Positions 17,377-27,051 are shown, numbered from the stretch's first letter. The stretch: 64,000 nucleotides of DNA from Comamonas odontotermitis (GCF_014207855.1 NZ_JACHKZ010000007.1:1-64000), one strand, 5' to 3'. The notes: generated from the letters alone by a model not told the origin. Program-made: numbers and translations.

Positions 17377-18222
17377 TCAGGTATAGCGCTTGGCACGCAG
17401 GTTGTCCTTCATCTGCTGCAGCACGGGTTGCAGTGGCTCACCAATGCGCAAGGCCACGCCGGTGGCAAGCACGTCGATGATCAGCAGGTGCAGCAGGCGT
17501 GAAACCATGGGGCTGTACCGGTCATAGCCCTCAGGGTGGTCTGCGGCGAGGTGAATGTCTGCGGCACGCGCCAGCGGCGAGCCACTGGCGGTAATGGCGA
17601 TCGTGGTGGCGCCATTGCGCTTGGCAATGTCCGTGGCATCCATCAGATCGCGCGTGCGGCCCGAGTTGGAGATGACGATGGCGCAGTCTCCGGCGCCCAG
17701 CATGGTGGCGCTCATCACCTGCATATGGCCATCACTGGTGGCAAGGCTGGTCACGCCCAGGCGAAAGAACTTGTGCTGCCCGTCCTGCGCCACGATGCCG
17801 GAGTTGCCCACACCATAGAACTCGATGCGCTTGCCTGCCCGCCAGGTTGCGATGATGGCCGTGGCCGCAGCCTCCAGCGCTGTGGTGCTGGCGGCATTGC
17901 GGTAGGCCAGAAAGGCGGCTACCGAGTTGTCGACCACTTTCACCAGCACGTCGCTGGTCTTGTCGTCGGCATCCACACTGCGATGGATGAAAGGCACGCC
18001 TTCGCTCACGCTGCCCGCGAGCTTGAGCTTGAAGTCTGCCAGCCCGTCATAGCCCATGCTGCGGCAAAAGCGCACCACGGTGGGCTTGCTGACATGGGAG
18101 CGGTCGGCCAGCTCGCGCACCGGCAGCGATGCAAAGGCACGTGGGTCTGCCAGCACAAGGCGCGCCACACGTTGTTCGGCCGGGGCCAGCGAGGGCAGGG
18201 AGGCGGTTATGCGATCCAGCAT
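17377..18222 (-). CDS. hexR: RpiR-family regulator, HexR-like
   Basis: A 281-residue regulator with an N-terminal RpiR helix-turn-helix (SHVSKPTVVRFCRSMGYDG, about residues 43-61) and a C-terminal SIS sugar-phosphate-binding domain (GVGNSGIVAQD, IVISNSGRTRDL). HexR proteins repress central sugar catabolism genes and are relieved by 2-keto-3-deoxy-6-phosphogluconate in characterised species. It lies 2 bp downstream of zwf on the same strand, the usual partner. The effector here is inferred. Confidence 0.87.
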   Translation of the reverse strand: MLDRITASLPSLAPAEQRVARLVLADPRAFASLPVRELADRSHVSKPTVVRFCRSMGYDGLADFKLKLAGSVSEGVPFIHRSVDADDKTSDVLVKVVDNSVAAFLAYRNAASTTALEAAATAIIATWRAGKRIEFYGVGNSGIVAQDGQHKFFRLGVTSLATSDGHMQVMSATMLGAGDCAIVISNSGRTRDLMDATDIAKRNGATTIAITASGSPLARAADIHLAADHPEGYDRYSPMVSRLLHLLIIDVLATGVALRIGEPLQPVLQQMKDNLRAKRYT

Positions 18223-18224
18223 CT

Positions 18225-19694
18225 TTAAAGCTCCTCCATCCAGCTGTGGCCATCACGTGCCACCAATGCGCTGGCAGCGCCTGGGCCCCAACTGCCCGCC
18301 GCGTAAGGCCGTGGTCCCTCGCCGTTGGCGTTGGCCTGCTGCCAGTTCTCCAGAATTGGCTCGACCCATTGCCAGGCGGCTTCCTGCTCGTCCGCGCGAA
18401 CAAACAGGTTCAGGCGCCCGGCGATCACGTCGAGCAGCAGGCGCTCGTAGGCGCCGACTCGCTCGCTGCCAAAGCGCTGGTCAAAATCAAGGTCGAGTGC
18501 AGCGGGGGAGAGCGTTTGCACGCCGCCGGCATCGCCCTGGCTTTGTGCTGCCGCCATCAGATGCAGGGTCAGGCCATCTTTGGGCTGGAGATGGATGACC
18601 AGGCGGTTGGCCGCGCCCATGGGCGTGCGGTAGATGGCGTGGGGAACCTGGCGGAAATGCACCACGATGGAGGCCTCGCGGCCTGCCAGGCGCTTGCCGG
18701 TACGGATGAAGAACGGCACGCCTGCCCAGCGCCAGTTGCTGATCTCGGTGCGCAATGCCACAAAGGTTTCTGTTTGGCTTTGTGCGGCAACGCCCGCTTC
18801 CTGGCGGTAGCCGGGTACGGGCTGGCCCTTGATCTGGCCAGGCGCGTATTGGCCGCGCACCACGTCCCGGCTGAGCGTCTCGGGCGTCCAGCGCTTGAGT
18901 GATTGCAGTACCTTGAGCTTTTCGTTGCGTATTGCATCGGCGTCGGCGCTGATGGGCGGCTCCATGCCGATCGCGCACAGCAGTTGCAGCGCGTGGTTTT
19001 GCACCATGTCGCGCAATGCACCGGTGGTGTCGTAGAACTCGCCGCGCTTTTCCACGCCCAGTTGTTCGGCCATGGTGATCTCAATGCTGGCGATGTTCTC
19101 GCGCCGCCACAGTGGCTCGAAAATCGTGTTGCCAAAGCGCAATGCCAGCAGGTTCTGCACCGACGGCTTGCCCAGGTAGTGGTCGATACGAAAGATCTGT
19201 GCCTCGTCGAACACCTGCCGCACGGCAGCGTTGATGGCCATGTTCGATGGCAGATCGTGGCCCAGCGGCTTTTCCAGTACCACACGGGTATGCGGCGTGT
19301 TCAGGCCGCAGGCTCCCAATTGTTCGACGACGATGGAAAACAGTGAAGGCGCAGTGGCCAGATACATCACTACGGTATCGGCCTTGCGCTGCAGCAGCAG
19401 GTCGCGCAGCGCTGCGTAGTCGCCCGGGTGCGACAAGTCCATGCGCTGGTAATGCAGCAACTGTGCGAACTGCGCAAACTCACCGTTGTTGGGGCGCTTG
19501 TCGGCCTCCACCTCGGCCAGGCGCTGGGCAATCAGCGCTCGGTACTCGTCATCCGACATCTCGTTGCGGCCAACGCCAATGATGCGGCCACCTGCAGGCA
19601 AGCTGCCATGTCGAAAGGATTGAAACAGTGCGGGCAGCAGTTTCCGCCATGCCAGATCACCGGTGCCACCAAACAAAACCAGATCAAAGCTCAT
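18225..19694 (-). CDS. zwf: Glucose-6-phosphate 1-dehydrogenase
   Basis: Oxidises glucose 6-phosphate to 6-phosphogluconolactone with NAD(P)+, entering the pentose phosphate or Entner-Doudoroff route. The length is 489 residues. The nucleotide-binding motif is FGGTGDLAWRKLLPAL, the substrate motif is FRIDHYLGKPSVQN and the C-terminal domain is complete. An AGGAAG ribosome site precedes the ATG. It is the first gene of a zwf-hexR operon and is divergent from an AfuABC-like importer. No edd/eda genes are in the window. Confidence 0.96.
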   Translation of the reverse strand: MSFDLVLFGGTGDLAWRKLLPALFQSFRHGSLPAGGRIIGVGRNEMSDDEYRALIAQRLAEVEADKRPNNGEFAQFAQLLHYQRMDLSHPGDYAALRDLLLQRKADTVVMYLATAPSLFSIVVEQLGACGLNTPHTRVVLEKPLGHDLPSNMAINAAVRQVFDEAQIFRIDHYLGKPSVQNLLALRFGNTIFEPLWRRENIASIEITMAEQLGVEKRGEFYDTTGALRDMVQNHALQLLCAIGMEPPISADADAIRNEKLKVLQSLKRWTPETLSRDVVRGQYAPGQIKGQPVPGYRQEAGVAAQSQTETFVALRTEISNWRWAGVPFFIRTGKRLAGREASIVVHFRQVPHAIYRTPMGAANRLVIHLQPKDGLTLHLMAAAQSQGDAGGVQTLSPAALDLDFDQRFGSERVGAYERLLLDVIAGRLNLFVRADEQEAAWQWVEPILENWQQANANGEGPRPYAAGSWGPGAASALVARDGHSWMEEL

Positions 19695-19725
19695 GAAACT
19701 TCCTGAACATTAAGGCAGTTATTAA

Positions 19726-19740
19726 TGTAACTTAGTTTCA
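19726..19740. promoter_or_regulatory. Inverted repeat, candidate HexR operator
   Basis: TGTAACT-T-AGTTTCA is a 15-bp repeat whose half-sites agree at 6 of 7 positions. It lies 32 bp upstream of zwf and about 120 bp upstream of the divergent importer operon. RpiR/HexR proteins bind short AT-centred TGTA...TACA-type palindromes in other proteobacteria. Assignment to the HexR encoded next door is inference from form and place. Confidence 0.5.
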
Positions 19741-19859
19741 TTGATCCGTGGAAGCCCTCAGGCGAATGAAGCGTTGCTTTTTGAAATATGTCAGTTTGAT
19801 GACGATAATCGATGGCGACAATCGAGCAATTAATACATTTATCCGGCAAGGAGAAAACT

Positions 19860-20870
19860 ATGCATCGTTGGTTGGTAGGTGGCGCGTTGGTGGCCGCAGC
19901 ATGGGGAGCGCAGGCCCAGGGGCAGGTCAATGTGATCTGCTCGGTGCAGGCTGAATGGTGCAATACCATGGCCACGGTCTACACCAAGACGACAGGGGTC
20001 AAGGTCAACATTACGCAAAAGGGTTCGGGCGAGGCGCTGGCGCAGCTCAACGCCGAAAAGGCCAATCCCAAGACCGATCTGTGGTTTGGCGGCACGGGCG
20101 ATACACATTTGCAGGCCGCCGAGATGGGGCTGACACTGGAATACAAATCGCCGCTGCTCAAGGAGCTGTACCCCTGGGCAGTTCGCCAGGCGGAGGATTC
20201 CAAGTTCCGTACGGTGGGCGTTTACCTGGGCCCCCTGGGCTTTGGTTTCAACAAAGAGCTGTTGGCCAAGAAGAAGGTGGCAGCGCCTGCCTCGTGGGCC
20301 GACCTGATCAAGCCCGAATACAAGGGCGAGGTGCAGATGGCCAACCCCGCCAGCAGCGGCACTGCCTATACGGTGATCGCCACCTTGGTGCAGATCATGG
20401 GCGAGGACAAGGCCTTTGATTACCTGCGCGCGCTCAACAAGAACATCTCCACCTACACCCGGGCGGGCACGGCTCCGGTCAAGGCTGTGGCGCGGGGTGA
20501 GACGATGGTGTCGATCAGCTTTGTGCACGATGTGACCACCGAGGCCGTACATGGTTTTCCAGTTGACGCCAACACGCCTGCCGAGGGAACGGGTGCGGAA
20601 ATCGGGTCGATGAGCATCGTCAAACATGGCCCCAGCACCGCCAACGCCAAGGCGTTCTATGAATGGGCGCTGACGCCGGGCGGCCAGCAATTCGGCCTGG
20701 CGGCCAAGCAGTACCAGCTGCCCAGCAACAAGAACGTTCCCAAGGATCCGCGTGTCGTGGATCCCGCCAAGATGAAGCTGATCAACTACGACTACGCCAA
20801 GTACGGTGCCAGCGCCGAGCGCCGCCGCCTGATCTCGAAGTGGGAAAAAGAAGTTCAGGATTCCAAGTAA
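19860..20870 (+). CDS. Periplasmic binding protein, AfuA-like (candidate sugar-phosphate receptor)
   Basis: A 336-residue receptor with signal peptide MHRWLVGGALVAAAWGAQA and a strong AAGGAGA ribosome site before ATG 19860. It belongs to the large FbpA/AfuA fold family. Automated naming would usually call it an iron(III) transporter, but no iron-binding tyrosine pair is evident. His223-Asp224 and Glu247 occur with the same spacing I recall for the hexose-binding His205/Asp206/Glu229 of Actinobacillus AfuA, a glucose-6-/fructose-6-phosphate receptor. Divergence from zwf-hexR, and tal and pgi downstream, support a sugar-phosphate ligand. The ligand remains inferred. Confidence 0.8.
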   Translation: MHRWLVGGALVAAAWGAQAQGQVNVICSVQAEWCNTMATVYTKTTGVKVNITQKGSGEALAQLNAEKANPKTDLWFGGTGDTHLQAAEMGLTLEYKSPLLKELYPWAVRQAEDSKFRTVGVYLGPLGFGFNKELLAKKKVAAPASWADLIKPEYKGEVQMANPASSGTAYTVIATLVQIMGEDKAFDYLRALNKNISTYTRAGTAPVKAVARGETMVSISFVHDVTTEAVHGFPVDANTPAEGTGAEIGSMSIVKHGPSTANAKAFYEWALTPGGQQFGLAAKQYQLPSNKNVPKDPRVVDPAKMKLINYDYAKYGASAERRRLISKWEKEVQDSK

Positions 20871-20883
20871 AAACAGGTCTTAG

Positions 20884-20900
20884 CGCCCGTCATCCGGGCG
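20884..20900 (+). other. Intercistronic hairpin before the permease gene
   Basis: CGCCCG-TCATC-CGGGCG forms a 6-bp stem with a 5-nt loop directly upstream of the permease ribosome site (GAGAAAG). It may lower translation or protect the binding-protein mRNA. Confidence 0.4.
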
Positions 20901-20909
20901 GAGAAAGCA

Positions 20910-23171
20910 ATGAATGCAGTAGCAAAAATGCCGGTGCCATCACCGGCAATACGCCCTGCACACAAGGCCCAGGGTGCCAATCAGGCGCTCTGGGCCTGGG
21001 TGTTGATAGGGCTGGCAGCCTATGTGGTGCTGCCGTGGTATGCCATTCAGGACGCCAACGGGCTTGCCAAGGTCGCTGATGTGTTCAGCGACGAATCGGC
21101 GGGCAATGGTCTGATGCATGCCTTGCAATGGGGCAGGGGTTGGCTGTGGGGTGGCGTGGCCGGATTGGTGCTGGCAGCAGTGGCGGCCAGCATGCCTGCG
21201 GGCAAAAACCAGGGTGCGGTTCTGCTGCTGGGCGGTGCGCTGGGCTTGCTGGTCCTGCTTGGCAGCGGCTTTTCCATTGGCGCGCGTGGCTGGTCGTACG
21301 AATGGATGAACCAGGCCTGGGGCGAGCTGGATGTGCGCCAGTTCGGCTTTGGCTGGGGCGCGTTTGTGGTGCTCACCAGCCTGATGGTGTTGTTTTCCTT
21401 TGGCCTGGCGCGGCGCGGGTTCTTCAAGGGCGATCTGTTCGTGGCCGCAGCCGTGGTGGGCTGCGCAAGTCTGCTGGCGCTTTTCATCGTCTACCCGGTT
21501 ACCAAGGCGCTCGCAGGAGCGTTCTTCACCGAAGACAACCAATTGCAGTGGACTGCCATCATTGGCCGCGTCTTCAATGAACGCAATTTCGGCCTGGCCT
21601 GCATCAGCGATGGCAAGCGCTGCGGCGTGGCCTGGAACACCTTGTTCATCGGCCTGATGACGGCTGCCAGCACCACCTTCCTGGGTACCTTGATGGCGCT
21701 GATGGCAGAACGCTCGGGCCGCAAAGGCAGCAAGGCGCTGAATGTGCTGGCGCTGCTGCCCATCATCACGCCGCCGTTTGTCGTGGGTCTGGGCCTGATC
21801 CTGCTGTTTGGCCGTGCAGGTATCGTCAATGCGGCGCTTGAATCCTGGTTCGGCGTTGAGCCCACGCGCTGGTTCTATGGCTGGTTTGGTGTGTGGGTGT
21901 CGCAGACCTTTGCGTTCACGCCGATTGCCTTCATGATCATGCGCAGCGTGGTGCAAGGCGTGGCGCCCAGCATGGAAGAGGCTGCGCAAACGCTGCGCGC
22001 CAGCCCGGTGCAGACTTTCTGGACGATCACCTTGCCGCTGCTTAAGCCGGGCCTTGCCAATGCGTTCCTCGTCGGCTTCATCGAAAGCATGGCTGATTTT
22101 GGCAACCCCATTGTGGTGGGCGGGCAGTTTGCGGTGCTGTCCACCGAAATCTTCTTCTCCATTGTCGGCGCGCAATACGACCAGGGGCGTGCCGCGTCGC
22201 TCGCCTGGATTTTGATGGTGTTTGCGCTGGGCGTTTTCATGCTGCAGCGCAAGGTGCTGGGCAGCAAGAGCTACACCACGGTATCGGGCAAGGGCGATGC
22301 GGGCATTCCCATGCCGCTGCCGACTGGCGTTCGCCGTGCGGTATACGGCATTGCGGTGCCCTGGATGCTGTTTACCCTGGTGGTGTATGTGTTCGCATTT
22401 GCCGGTGGCTTTGTGCAGACCTGGGGGCGCGATTACACGCCAACCCTGAACCATTTCCGTTCGGCCTTTGCGCTGGAATGGGGGCAGTTCGGCATTGTGT
22501 GGGCGGGCACGGCCTGGAACTCGTTCTTCACCACCATCAAGCTGGCCGCCATTTCGGCGCCAATGACCGCTACGGTTGGGCTGCTCATTGCGTGGCTCCT
22601 GGCGCGCACCGAGTTCAAGGGTCAGAGCGCGTTCGAGTTCTCGGCGCTGCTGGCCTTTGCCATCCCCGGCACGGTGCTGGGCGTGAGCTACATCCTGGCC
22701 TTCAATGTGCCGCCGTTTGAGCTGACGGGCACTTCGCTCATCATCATTCTGTGCTTCATGTTCCGCAACCTGCCCGTTGGCGTGCGCGCGGGGACTGCGG
22801 CGTTCAAGCAATTGGACAAATCGCTGGATGAAGCCTCGATGATGCTGCGCGCAGGCAGCGTGCAGACCTTGCGCCATGTGGTGCTGCCGTTGCTCAAACC
22901 CGCGCTGGTGACGGCGCTGGTCTACAGCTTTGTGCGGGCGATCACGACGGTGAGCGCGGTGATCTTTCTGGTCACCGCTGAGAACGAATTGGCAACCACC
23001 TACATCATCGGCCGCGTGGGCAATGGCGACTATGGCATTGCGTTGGCCTACTGCACGGTGCTGATCGTGCTGATGTCGTTGGTAACGGCGGCCATCCAGT
23101 GGCTGGTGGGAGAGCGTTCGCTGGGCCGCCGCAAGGCCAAGGCTGCAGCAGGAACGCAGGGAGTGCATTGA
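20910..23171 (+). CDS. ABC transporter permease with two fused permease domains (FbpB/AfuB-like)
   Basis: A 753-residue inner-membrane protein with two binding-protein-dependent permease modules. The first EAA-type loop is SMEEAAQTLRASPVQTFWTITLPLLKP and the second is SLDEASMMLRAGSVQTLRHVVLPLLKP, showing internal duplication. The N-terminal 200 residues hold extra hydrophobic segments, making it longer than typical FbpB (about 500). It matches the fused layout of AfuB-type permeases. It lies 39 bp after the receptor gene, and the ATPase start follows 1 bp after its stop. Confidence 0.92.
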   Translation: MNAVAKMPVPSPAIRPAHKAQGANQALWAWVLIGLAAYVVLPWYAIQDANGLAKVADVFSDESAGNGLMHALQWGRGWLWGGVAGLVLAAVAASMPAGKNQGAVLLLGGALGLLVLLGSGFSIGARGWSYEWMNQAWGELDVRQFGFGWGAFVVLTSLMVLFSFGLARRGFFKGDLFVAAAVVGCASLLALFIVYPVTKALAGAFFTEDNQLQWTAIIGRVFNERNFGLACISDGKRCGVAWNTLFIGLMTAASTTFLGTLMALMAERSGRKGSKALNVLALLPIITPPFVVGLGLILLFGRAGIVNAALESWFGVEPTRWFYGWFGVWVSQTFAFTPIAFMIMRSVVQGVAPSMEEAAQTLRASPVQTFWTITLPLLKPGLANAFLVGFIESMADFGNPIVVGGQFAVLSTEIFFSIVGAQYDQGRAASLAWILMVFALGVFMLQRKVLGSKSYTTVSGKGDAGIPMPLPTGVRRAVYGIAVPWMLFTLVVYVFAFAGGFVQTWGRDYTPTLNHFRSAFALEWGQFGIVWAGTAWNSFFTTIKLAAISAPMTATVGLLIAWLLARTEFKGQSAFEFSALLAFAIPGTVLGVSYILAFNVPPFELTGTSLIIILCFMFRNLPVGVRAGTAAFKQLDKSLDEASMMLRAGSVQTLRHVVLPLLKPALVTALVYSFVRAITTVSAVIFLVTAENELATTYIIGRVGNGDYGIALAYCTVLIVLMSLVTAAIQWLVGERSLGRRKAKAAAGTQGVH

Positions 23172-23172
23172 T

Positions 23173-24216
23173 ATGAGCGGTATTGTTTTTGAAAATATCT
23201 CCAAACGTTATGGCAGCAGCGCCGATGCGCCGCTGGCAGTGAAGGACATCAGCTTTGAAGTGCCCAGGGGGAGCCTGACCACCATCCTCGGCCCCTCGGG
23301 CTGCGGCAAGACCACGACATTGCGGATGATCGCCGGGCTCGAATCGCCCACCAGCGGTCACATCTTCATCGACGGCCAGGATGTGACCACGCTGGGCCCT
23401 GCACAGCGCAACGTCAGCATGATGTTCCAGAGCTACGCGCTCTTTCCGCACATGACGGTGCTGGAAAACGTGCAATACGGCCTGCGCATGTCTGGCGTTG
23501 CCAAGGATGAGGGCAGGCGCCGCGCGGTGGAAGCGCTGCGCAATGTGGGTCTGGACCGGTTCGATGACAGGCTGCCCAGCGAACTGTCGGGTGGCCAGCA
23601 GCAGCGCGTAGCCCTGGCACGGGCTTTGGTGCTGGAGCCGGCGGTGCTGCTGTTTGACGAGCCCCTGTCCAATCTGGATGCGCGCCTGCGCCGCGAAATG
23701 CGTGAGGAGATACGCGCGCTGCAGCAACGCCTGCAACTGACCGTGGCCTACGTGACGCATGACCAGAGCGAGGCGCTGGCGGTCAGTGACCAGATCATTG
23801 TGATGGATGTGGGCCGCATCGCGCAGCGCGGCACGCCGCAGGATCTGTACGAGGCACCGCAGTCCGAGTTTGTAGCCGGGTTCATGGGCGAAGCCATGCT
23901 GTTTCCAGGCGTGGCCCAGGCTGATGGCCGCGTGCATCTGGGGCCTCTGGCGCTCGCGCCGCGCCAGCCGGTGGTGCCTGGCGATGTAAAGGTGGCCGTG
24001 CGGCCCGAGGCATGGCAGATTGAAGCGGCGGGCACAGGCATCGCCGCTACCTTGGCCAAACGCGCTTATCTCGGAAGCGGCTACGAATACACTTTCGATA
24101 CGGCGCTGGGGGCGATTTTTGTCGTCTCACCCGATCTGGGGCGGGTGCTGCCGATCGGGGCGCAAGTTGGGTTAAGCTTGGGACAGCACGGCGTTTCTGT
24201 CGTACAAACGAAGTGA
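23173..24216 (+). CDS. ABC transporter ATP-binding protein (AfuC/FbpC-like)
   Basis: A 347-residue ATPase of the CUT1/PotA/FbpC type: Walker A GPSGCGKTT, signature LSGGQQQR, Walker B LLFDEPLSNLD, switch histidine in VTHDQSEA, and a C-terminal TOBE-like regulatory domain (about 270-347). It completes the three-gene importer. Substrate naming follows the receptor and context (sugar phosphate or iron) and is uncertain. Confidence 0.93.
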   Translation: MSGIVFENISKRYGSSADAPLAVKDISFEVPRGSLTTILGPSGCGKTTTLRMIAGLESPTSGHIFIDGQDVTTLGPAQRNVSMMFQSYALFPHMTVLENVQYGLRMSGVAKDEGRRRAVEALRNVGLDRFDDRLPSELSGGQQQRVALARALVLEPAVLLFDEPLSNLDARLRREMREEIRALQQRLQLTVAYVTHDQSEALAVSDQIIVMDVGRIAQRGTPQDLYEAPQSEFVAGFMGEAMLFPGVAQADGRVHLGPLALAPRQPVVPGDVKVAVRPEAWQIEAAGTGIAATLAKRAYLGSGYEYTFDTALGAIFVVSPDLGRVLPIGAQVGLSLGQHGVSVVQTK

Positions 24217-24316
24217 GCGATGCATGCATTCCTCTGGCCCGCAGCGGAAGTAGTGCAGAAACCATAGCTGATGGCGCGCGTCTTGATTGAATTTTTTTGA
24301 TAAAAATCATTGAAAT

Positions 24317-24348
24317 CCAATATGGATGGGCGCTGACAGCTCTCTTTT
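24317..24348 (+). repeat. Dispersed intergenic repeat, copy 1
   Basis: A 32-bp segment just upstream of tal matches 26 of 32 positions of a segment at 41131-41162. Both contain CCAATA, GGCGCTG and end in CTCTTTT. A partly similar CGCTGACAGCTT segment occurs at 44372. It is likely a member of a short intergenic repeat family. Confidence 0.45.
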
Positions 24349-24361
24349 TTAGCAAGCGACC

Positions 24362-25309
24362 ATGAACCAACTCGATGCACTGAAAGCGCTGACCACGGTG
24401 GTGGCAGATACCGGCGATTTTCACCAACTGGCGCAATTCCAGCCGCAGGACGCCACCACGAACCCTTCGCTGATCTTGAAGGCGGTGCAAAAGCCCGAAT
24501 ATGCGCCGCTTCTGACGGAAACAGTGCAGAAGTTCCGCGGCAAGCCAATCGATGAAATCATGGATCGGCTGCTGGTGCGCTTTGGCACCGAGATCCTGTC
24601 CATCATTCCTGGCCGGGTGTCGACTGAAGTCGATGCGCGTCTCTCGTTCGATACCGAGGCCACTGTGGCGCGTGCCCAGCGCATCATCGCGCTGTACCAA
24701 GCCGAAGGCGTGCATATCGACCGGGTGCTGATCAAGGTCGCATCGACCTGGGAAGGTATCCAGGCCGCCAAGCGCCTGGAGGAGCAGGGCATCCACACCA
24801 ACCTGACCTTGCTGTTCGCGCAATGCCAGGCCATTGCCTGTGGTCAGGCCAAGGTGCAGTTGATCTCGCCTTTTGTCGGGCGCATCTATGACTGGTACAA
24901 AAAGCAGGCGGGCAGCAACTGGGACGAGGCGGCCATGGCTGGCCCCAACGATCCGGGTGTGCAATCGGTGCGGGCCATCTTCAATTACTACAAGCACTTT
25001 GGCATTGCCACTGAGGTGATGGGGGCGAGCTTTCGCAATATCGGCCAGGTGATTGCGCTGGCGGGCTGCGACCTGCTGACCATATCGCCCGACCTGCTGG
25101 CGCAGTTGGCTGCTGCCAATGCGCCAGTGGCGCAGGCGCTGTCGGCCGATGCTGCCAAGCGCATGCAGCTGGAGCCGGTGCAGTACGACGAAGCGGGTTT
25201 TCGCTTTGCCTTGAATGAAGACGCGATGGCGACCGAGAAGTTGGCCGAGGGTATTCGCGCCTTTGTTGCCGATGCCATCAAGCTCGATAAGCTGCTGCAA
25301 GCGGCCTGA
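24362..25309 (+). CDS. tal: Transaldolase, class I (TalB type)
   Basis: Transfers a dihydroxyacetone unit between sedoheptulose 7-phosphate and glyceraldehyde 3-phosphate in the non-oxidative pentose phosphate pathway. The length is 315 residues. Signature DATTNPSL is at 30-37 and the Schiff-base lysine is Lys125 in [12 protein letters not shown]. It is followed by pgi. Upstream of it is the sugar-phosphate importer operon, and only a short repeat separates them. Confidence 0.96.
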   Translation: MNQLDALKALTTVVADTGDFHQLAQFQPQDATTNPSLILKAVQKPEYAPLLTETVQKFRGKPIDEIMDRLLVRFGTEILSIIPGRVSTEVDARLSFDTEATVARAQRIIALYQAEGVHIDRVLIKVASTWEGIQAAKRLEEQGIHTNLTLLFAQCQAIACGQAKVQLISPFVGRIYDWYKKQAGSNWDEAAMAGPNDPGVQSVRAIFNYYKHFGIATEVMGASFRNIGQVIALAGCDLLTISPDLLAQLAAANAPVAQALSADAAKRMQLEPVQYDEAGFRFALNEDAMATEKLAEGIRAFVADAIKLDKLLQAA

Positions 25310-25443
25310 TAGAGAACTGCATTTGGCAAGTGTTGCTGTCTGCGGTTGGCTTCTCGGCACCTGACCGCAAGGGCTGCAGCTTGCCAGGTCGTTTCAGTGA
25401 TTGTTTCCAAGCGCCTGCACTCCCGGTGTGCGGGCCCACCACC

Positions 25444-27051
25444 ATGAATTCAGCTTTCTCCATGCAGCGCAAGCGCTGCGACCAGACGCCTGCCTGGCAG
25501 CAACTGCAGCAGTATTTTGAGGCGACCGGCCAGCAGCTGGACGTGCGCGAGGCCTTTGTGCAGGATTCGTCCCGCTACGCCTCTTTCTCGCAGCAGGCGC
25601 CGCACGTGTTTGCCGATCTGTCCAAAAACCGCGTGGATGCAACCAGTCAGCAATTGCTGCTGCAACTGGCGCGCGAATGCGAGCTGGAGCGCTACCGCGA
25701 TGCGATGTTTGCAGGCGATGCCATCAACCAGTCGGAAGACCGTGCCGTCATGCATTGGCTGCTGCGTCAACCCGAGGAGGGGCTGACGGGTTGGCTGCCG
25801 GGCAGCAACGCCGCGGTGCGCGGCGCGCTGCAGGAAGTCCATGCCAGCCTGAACCGGATGCTGGCGCTGGCCGAGCAGGTTCGTGCCAATCCGCAGATCA
25901 CCGACATCGTCAATATCGGCATTGGCGGCTCCGACCTGGGGCCTGCCATGGTCGTCAATGCGCTGGAAGACTGGCGTATCGAAGGCAAGCGCTTTCACTT
26001 TGTCTCCAATGTGGATGGCCACGAGCTGGGCCATGTGCTGGCGCAGATCAGGCCCGAGTCCACCTTGTTTCTGGTGGCGTCCAAATCATTCACTACGCTG
26101 GAGACCATGGTCAACGCGCATTCGGCGCGGGAGTGGTTTGTGGCGCAGGGTGGCAGTGACGACCGTGCTGCGGCCTTGTCGATTTCCAAGCATTTCTGGG
26201 CGCTGACAACCAATACCGAGGCTGCCGCCCGGTTTGGTATCGATACCACCTTGGGTTTTTGGGACTGGGTGGGTGGCCGCTATTCGCTGTGGTCGGTTAT
26301 CGGGTTGCCCATTGCGATTGCTGTGGGGGCGGCGCATTTTCGTGCGCTGCTGGGCGGCGCCCATGACATGGACGTGCACTTCAAGACCGCACCGCTGGAG
26401 TCGAACCTGCCGGTGCGCATGGGCCTGCTGGATATCTGGTATCGCAACTTCTTCGGTTTTGGTTCGCGCTGCGTGGCCCCATACAGCCATGGACTGCGGC
26501 GCCTCTCGGCCTACCTTCAGCAACTGGAGATGGAGAGCAATGGCAAGGGCATGGACGTGCACAATCAGGTGTTGCCGTATTCCACCTCGCCCGTGGTCTG
26601 GGGCGAGCCTGGCACCAATGGCCAGCACGCGTTCTTCCAGATGATTCACCAGGGTCGGGATGTGATTCCGGTCGAATTCATCGCTGCCCGCGATGGCGGC
26701 AAGACGCTGGCCAGCCACCAGAACAATCTGGTCATCAATGCCATTGCCCAGGCCCAGGCACTGCTGGTGGGGCGCACCGAGGAAACCGGCCCCCGATACT
26801 GCCCAGGCAATCGTCCCAGCACCTTTCTGCTGGTGGACAAGCTCTCGCCCACCACGTTGGGCGCGCTGATTGCGCTGTACGAGCACCGTGTATTTGTCAG
26901 CGGCGCTCTTTGGGGCATCAACAGCTTTGACCAGTGGGGCGTGGAGTTGGGCAAGCAACTGGCCAAGGACCTGTTTGCCCGGCGCGACCGCGACGACTGG
27001 CAAGGCGTAGACCCCTCCACGCAGGCACTGGTGGGCAAACTGGCGCCTTGA
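25444..27051 (+). CDS. pgi: Glucose-6-phosphate isomerase
   Basis: Interconverts glucose 6-phosphate and fructose 6-phosphate. From ATG 25444 the protein is 535 residues (ATG 25462 is an alternative). Both PROSITE-type signatures are present: DTTLGFWDWVGGRYSLWS, and a C-terminal block containing YEHRVFVSG and SFDQWGVELGK. Catalytic Glu (ESNGKGMD) and His (TNGQHAFFQ) segments are intact. With tal it forms a sugar-phosphate pair downstream of the AfuABC-like operon. Confidence 0.96.
   Translation: MNSAFSMQRKRCDQTPAWQQLQQYFEATGQQLDVREAFVQDSSRYASFSQQAPHVFADLSKNRVDATSQQLLLQLARECELERYRDAMFAGDAINQSEDRAVMHWLLRQPEEGLTGWLPGSNAAVRGALQEVHASLNRMLALAEQVRANPQITDIVNIGIGGSDLGPAMVVNALEDWRIEGKRFHFVSNVDGHELGHVLAQIRPESTLFLVASKSFTTLETMVNAHSAREWFVAQGGSDDRAAALSISKHFWALTTNTEAAARFGIDTTLGFWDWVGGRYSLWSVIGLPIAIAVGAAHFRALLGGAHDMDVHFKTAPLESNLPVRMGLLDIWYRNFFGFGSRCVAPYSHGLRRLSAYLQQLEMESNGKGMDVHNQVLPYSTSPVVWGEPGTNGQHAFFQMIHQGRDVIPVEFIAARDGGKTLASHQNNLVINAIAQAQALLVGRTEETGPRYCPGNRPSTFLLVDKLSPTTLGALIALYEHRVFVSGALWGINSFDQWGVELGKQLAKDLFARRDRDDWQGVDPSTQALVGKLAP

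Noticed and set aside
20940..23204. A 754-codon open frame on the minus strand across the fused permease gene
   Set aside because: Antisense to a clear ABC permease, with His/Gln/Arg-rich translation and no family motifs. It is a GC-rich shadow frame.
19860..24216. Iron(III) transporter FbpABC
   Set aside because: Possible by fold, but the receptor lacks an obvious iron-binding tyrosine pair and the neighbours are all sugar-phosphate genes; kept only as an alternative.
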